DNA of 64,000 nucleotides from Hymenolepis diminuta (Eukaryota; Platyhelminthes; Cestoda; Cyclophyllidea; Hymenolepididae). The stretch covers positions 124,001-188,000 of the forward strand of contig CAADRB010000026.1 of the NCBI GenBank assembly GCA_900708905.1, in the 5' to 3' direction. This document shows positions 62,368-64,000 of this stretch, piece after piece; positions within the stretch are counted from its first letter, which is position 1, and each line of letters starts with the position of its first letter. A program made the position numbers and the translations under genes. Under the pieces are notes generated by a model that was not told the DNA's origin, searched no databases, and saw only the letters and a program-made list of their open reading frames with translations.

Positions 62368-63171
62368 GGAAGTTGTATGACAAACGACAGTCTTTGCCAA
62401 CTTGATTCAATATCACCTTTACTAACGACTAAGATTGGATAGATATTCTTATCCTGCAACTATCTAAAGTTCCTGTTTTTCATCAGTTATTGGCTTGATA
62501 TGGTAAAAAATCAGTTTGCGAACATCAAAACTGGTGGGGAAGTGACAATTTTCACATTGGGGACGAATTCACAACGAGATTATCATACTACTGGATTTTA
62601 AGTCTCCTGAGGACAAGCCTGGAGTTCCCCTTATGTCGGCCTAAACTTAGCGTCAATGACGAGGAATAGGATATTACGTAAATTAATTATAACCGAATTA
62701 CTGAGATTAGTCATCTTACTGAGATAATGGTCGAGTGGATTTGTTTTTGTTCTGCAGCCAAATTTTTTTCTAGGGCAAAGCGATTCAAAAAATTCATTCA
62801 AAATTTCTACGCATCATTGTACCTATGTTAGTATTTGCAGTAACGGCACTCTAGAACATTGGGTAAAAATGTCACCTAATCTCATATTGAAAACATCCAT
62901 CCACGAATCTTAATGGGAAAATTTAAGATGTGGAGGTACTACAATTAGATCAATTAAGTGAATCATTTTTTTAATAATGCTCTAAACTCACTTTCCAACG
63001 ATTGTAATATTAAACTATTACTCTTATCATTGGAACACATAAAACGCATTCTTATTAGAAACATTGTATATATTTATATATTCAAAACAGTCGAATTTGG
63101 AGGGGAGAAAGGGGATAAGGTGATACAAGTGGCACACATTCAATGATCCATTGTCATTACAAAAAGACACC
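62368..63171. other. Convergent spacer PRPF31/nucleoporin
   Basis: About 0.8 kb AT-rich DNA between two tail-to-tail genes. It must include the nucleoporin 3'UTR, though I see no exact minus-strand AATAAA. No gene seen. Confidence 0.55.
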
Positions 63172-63932
63172 TCAAGCAGAAACTTGCTCCGAAGCGGCAA
63201 CACGATTTCTTGTCTGACTCAATCGCTCCAGACGCTGCGCCATCACTTGTAGGAAGAGCTGATCGCTCGACGACAGGTATGGAGCCTGTTAAAAGGGAAA
63301 AAATATTCTCAATTAGGTAAAACCCTTTATGAGACGTCGTTCAACATTCTCTCACCTTCGAGATTTGAGCTATACTATCCAGAAGATCGAAGGTGAGTTT
63401 TCTTGGGAGCTGCTCGATAAAATTGGTATCCACAAATCTTCGAGGCGTTTGACGCGGTGCACTGCTCACAAAGTCATTTTGAGCCTCAGGTTTGACCGCA
63501 GATGCGAGGAAACATGCCAAATGTCGCCAAAGAAGATAACTTGACTGTTCCAGTATATCTAAAACAAAAAGTTCTGATTAGTCTTCTTTTACGATCCACA
63601 AGCCAAAATCCAAGCTAAGAAGAAGGAAAGCACAAATTTTCGTTGTTATAGTTCAACTCAAGCTAGTACAGTATAGCCCAATACAAATTAGTTAGGGTTA
63701 GTCGATATTTAAATAAGGGAAAGAAAATATAAATGTAACAATTTCGTCAAGGGAAAATATTTAACATTTTCGAACTTTGTATCTTCCTTCAAATCTACCG
63801 AAAACCTATTCACAGGTCAATAACTCACCAACAAAACACGAGAGTTGAGACTGTAGCAGTCCCCCTCCAAGAGAAATCAAACGTCGAAGGAAAGCATTGC
63901 GTTGACCTGTATCAACGCCACCGGCAGTGCCA
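63172..63932 (-). CDS. NUP205: Nup205-like nucleoporin, C-terminal end (partial)
   Basis: Likely the C-terminus of a large inner-ring nuclear pore scaffold protein. Visible exons in transcript order: 63932-63829, 63558-63356, 63285-63172, joined in phase with good GT-AG sites. They encode about 139 residues, including GGGLLQSQLSCFVDILEQ, SSYLLWRHLACFLASA, LPRKLTFDLLDSIAQISK and DQLFLQVMAQRLERLSQTRN, then a stop. The LLWRHL segment and the terminal helix with a basic end resemble the end of metazoan Nup205; Nup188 or another helical scaffold is possible. The start and most of the gene are beyond the right edge; the first visible exon enters with one base of a split codon. It converges on PRPF31. 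Coding status is secure; the name is moderate. Confidence 0.6.
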
Positions 63933-64000
63933 CTGAAATGAGATAAACAAAGAGGTCATAGAGAATCGCAAATCGGAGGGGAGATCCATTTATAGCTAAA

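Overview
The window is nuclear DNA of a flatworm, most likely a cestode. The sequence shows AT-rich DNA, very short introns (36 nt in RPL9, 66-91 nt elsewhere) mixed with kilobase introns, and metazoan genes with the standard code. The cestode assignment, perhaps a low-GC genus such as Hymenolepis, is inference from composition and intron style; no marker gene proves it. There are no bacterial features, tRNAs, rRNAs or CRISPR arrays that I can see. Two assembly gaps are present (6 N at 20996-21001 and 50 N at 40332-40381).

Layout. 480-4460 (+) holds the 3' seven exons of a COE/EBF (Collier) transcription factor whose 5' exons lie outside the window. 9118-9720 (+) is ribosomal protein L9 (uL6), two coding exons with a 36-nt intron and probably a 39-nt 5'UTR intron. 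10912-21952 (-) is a Friend-of-GATA (FOG/ZFPM/U-shaped) cofactor; six exons join in phase to a 729-aa protein with a PR-like region, FOG-type C2HC fingers and a PLDLR CtBP-type motif. 21953-52919 is about 31 kb with no intact gene. It contains degraded or unrecognised coding segments (main cluster 45065-46390, minus strand), decayed repeats, candidate 5' exons and GA/CT-rich islands. 52920-58143 (+) is CNOT10 (8 exons, 855 aa). 58872-62306 (+) is PRPF31 (7 exons, about 558 aa). 63172-63932 (-) is the C-terminal end of a Nup205-like nucleoporin that continues beyond the window.

The two regulators, COE and FOG, have large introns or flanks; the housekeeping genes RPL9, CNOT10, PRPF31 and the nucleoporin are compact. 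RPL9 converges on FOG, and PRPF31 converges on the nucleoporin. CNOT10 and PRPF31 are head-to-tail 0.73 kb apart.

The most interesting signal is non-coding. Of seven GGCGCC sites seen, six have the form YTGGCGCC and carry a GATAA/TTATC core within 0-19 bp on the same side. They lie in FOG introns and around the second assembly gap. A GATA-like composite element in and near the gene for a GATA cofactor suggests an autoregulatory or lineage enhancer code; this is inference. No novel enzymatic or defence system was found.
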